Assembly: GCA_002343485.1 (NCBI GenBank)
Contig: DDST01000066.1
Coordinates: 1-5,587, forward strand
Length of the DNA: 5,587 bases
Direction: 5' to 3'
From: Proteobacteria bacterium UBA2383
GTDB lineage: Bacteria > Pseudomonadota > Gammaproteobacteria > Competibacterales > Competibacteraceae
Position 1 is the first letter of the stretch, and each line of letters begins with the position of its first letter. A program made the position numbers and the translations under genes. Of this stretch, positions 5,147 to 5,587 are shown in pieces. Below the pieces are notes generated by a model. The model worked only from the letters and a program-made list of their open reading frames with translations. It was not told the origin of the DNA and searched no databases.

Positions 5147-5587
5147 CTATCCCCACCCAAACTGACGGATGCGCTGGATTTCATCGCGCAGTTTCGCTGC
5201 GTCCTCGAATTCCAGATTACGGGCATGACGATACATGAGTTGTTCCAATTGCTTGATCTTCTTGGCCAGAACGGCTGGTGATTCGCGGGCGTAGGCGGCG
5301 GTTTCCTCGGCAACCTGGGCATACTGTGCTGCTGGGATCGGAGCGCTGGGATAAGCGCCTTCCAGAATATCGGCGACGGCCTTTTGGATACCGCGCGGGG
5401 TGATGCCATGTGTTTCATTATATGCTTGCTGTTTGGCGCGCCGCCGCCCGGTTTCATCCAGCGCCCGGCGCATCGAGCCGGTGATTTGATCGGCGTATAA
5501 AATCGCCTTACCGCGCAGGTGGCGGGCAGCGCGGCCAATGGTCTGAATCAATGACCGGTCCGAGCGCAGGAAGCCTTCCTTGTCGGC
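5147..5587 (-). CDS. uvrB: Excinuclease ABC subunit B, C-terminal 146 residues (runs off window)
   Basis: UvrB is the DNA-damage-verifying helicase-like subunit of nucleotide excision repair, working with UvrA and UvrC in the cytoplasm. The fragment enters in frame at the right window edge as ADKEGFLRS. It contains helicase motif VI (QTIGRAAR, about 5528-5545), the ILYAD and SMRRALDETGRRRAKQQAYN segments and HGITP, all hallmark UvrB sequences. It ends in the UVR domain (about 5162-5263; KKIKQLEQLMYRHARNLEFEDAAKLRDEI), the coiled hairpin that contacts UvrC. The stop TAG is at 5147-5149. Compared with E. coli UvrB of 673 residues, roughly the last fifth is present; nothing suggests a broken gene. 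The annotated start lies beyond the window, so no start or promoter can be given. Confidence 0.98.
   Translation of the reverse strand, partial: ADKEGFLRSDRSLIQTIGRAARHLRGKAILYADQITGSMRRALDETGRRRAKQQAYNETHGITPRGIQKAVADILEGAYPSAPIPAAQYAQVAEETAAYARESPAVLAKKIKQLEQLMYRHARNLEFEDAAKLRDEIQRIRQFGWG

Noticed and set aside
5038..5538. A 166-codon minus-strand ORF overlapping uvrB
   Set aside because: It is a frame-shifted reading of the conserved UvrB C-terminus and ends in the tRNA gene.
1..5587. Search for CRISPR arrays, toxin-antitoxin or phage-defence genes, riboswitches and origins
   Set aside because: No regularly spaced repeats, no recognisable defence or phage genes and no structured leader were seen; the window is explained by regulators, transposase remnants and housekeeping genes.

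Overview
The window reads as chromosomal DNA from a proteobacterium, most likely a gammaproteobacterium. Supporting points are the moderately GC-rich coding DNA, a tRNA-Leu with its CCA tail encoded in the DNA, a UvrB tail of standard type, a DecR/BkdR-type Lrp regulator and a bacterial PreP-like M16C peptidase. The genus cannot be fixed from the sequence alone.

Layout. Positions 1-119 are AT-rich (about 28% G+C) and hold a probable promoter and three short inverted repeats upstream of an Lrp/AsnC-family regulator (120-584, +). Directly behind it lies the 3' stump of an IS630-type transposase (about 596-754). The promoter region of a LacI-family repressor follows, with a LacI-type operator palindrome (776-789) and a strong ribosome binding site, and then the lacI-family gene itself (816-1814, +). 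After its stop codon comes a second degenerate fragment, probably from an IS1-like transposase (1815-2000). The right half is on the minus strand. It holds, read right to left, the end of uvrB (5147 to beyond the window edge), a stem-loop, a promoter, tRNA-Leu(CAA) (5058-4973) and a 968-residue M16C zinc peptidase (4913-2007). The peptidase gene converges on the LacI/transposase-remnant segment.

How the parts relate. The right half looks like stable housekeeping DNA: nucleotide-excision repair, a tRNA and cytosolic peptide degradation. No intrinsic terminator is visible between the tRNA and the peptidase, so they may share a transcript. The left half looks like a turnover zone: two stand-alone transcriptional regulators without visible target genes, separated and flanked by two transposase relics. 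Both regulators show palindromes over their own promoters that fit autoregulation. I see no evidence of an undescribed multi-gene system. The best leads are the regulatory palindromes and the two transposase relics, neither of which gives a convincing ORF in its correct frame.
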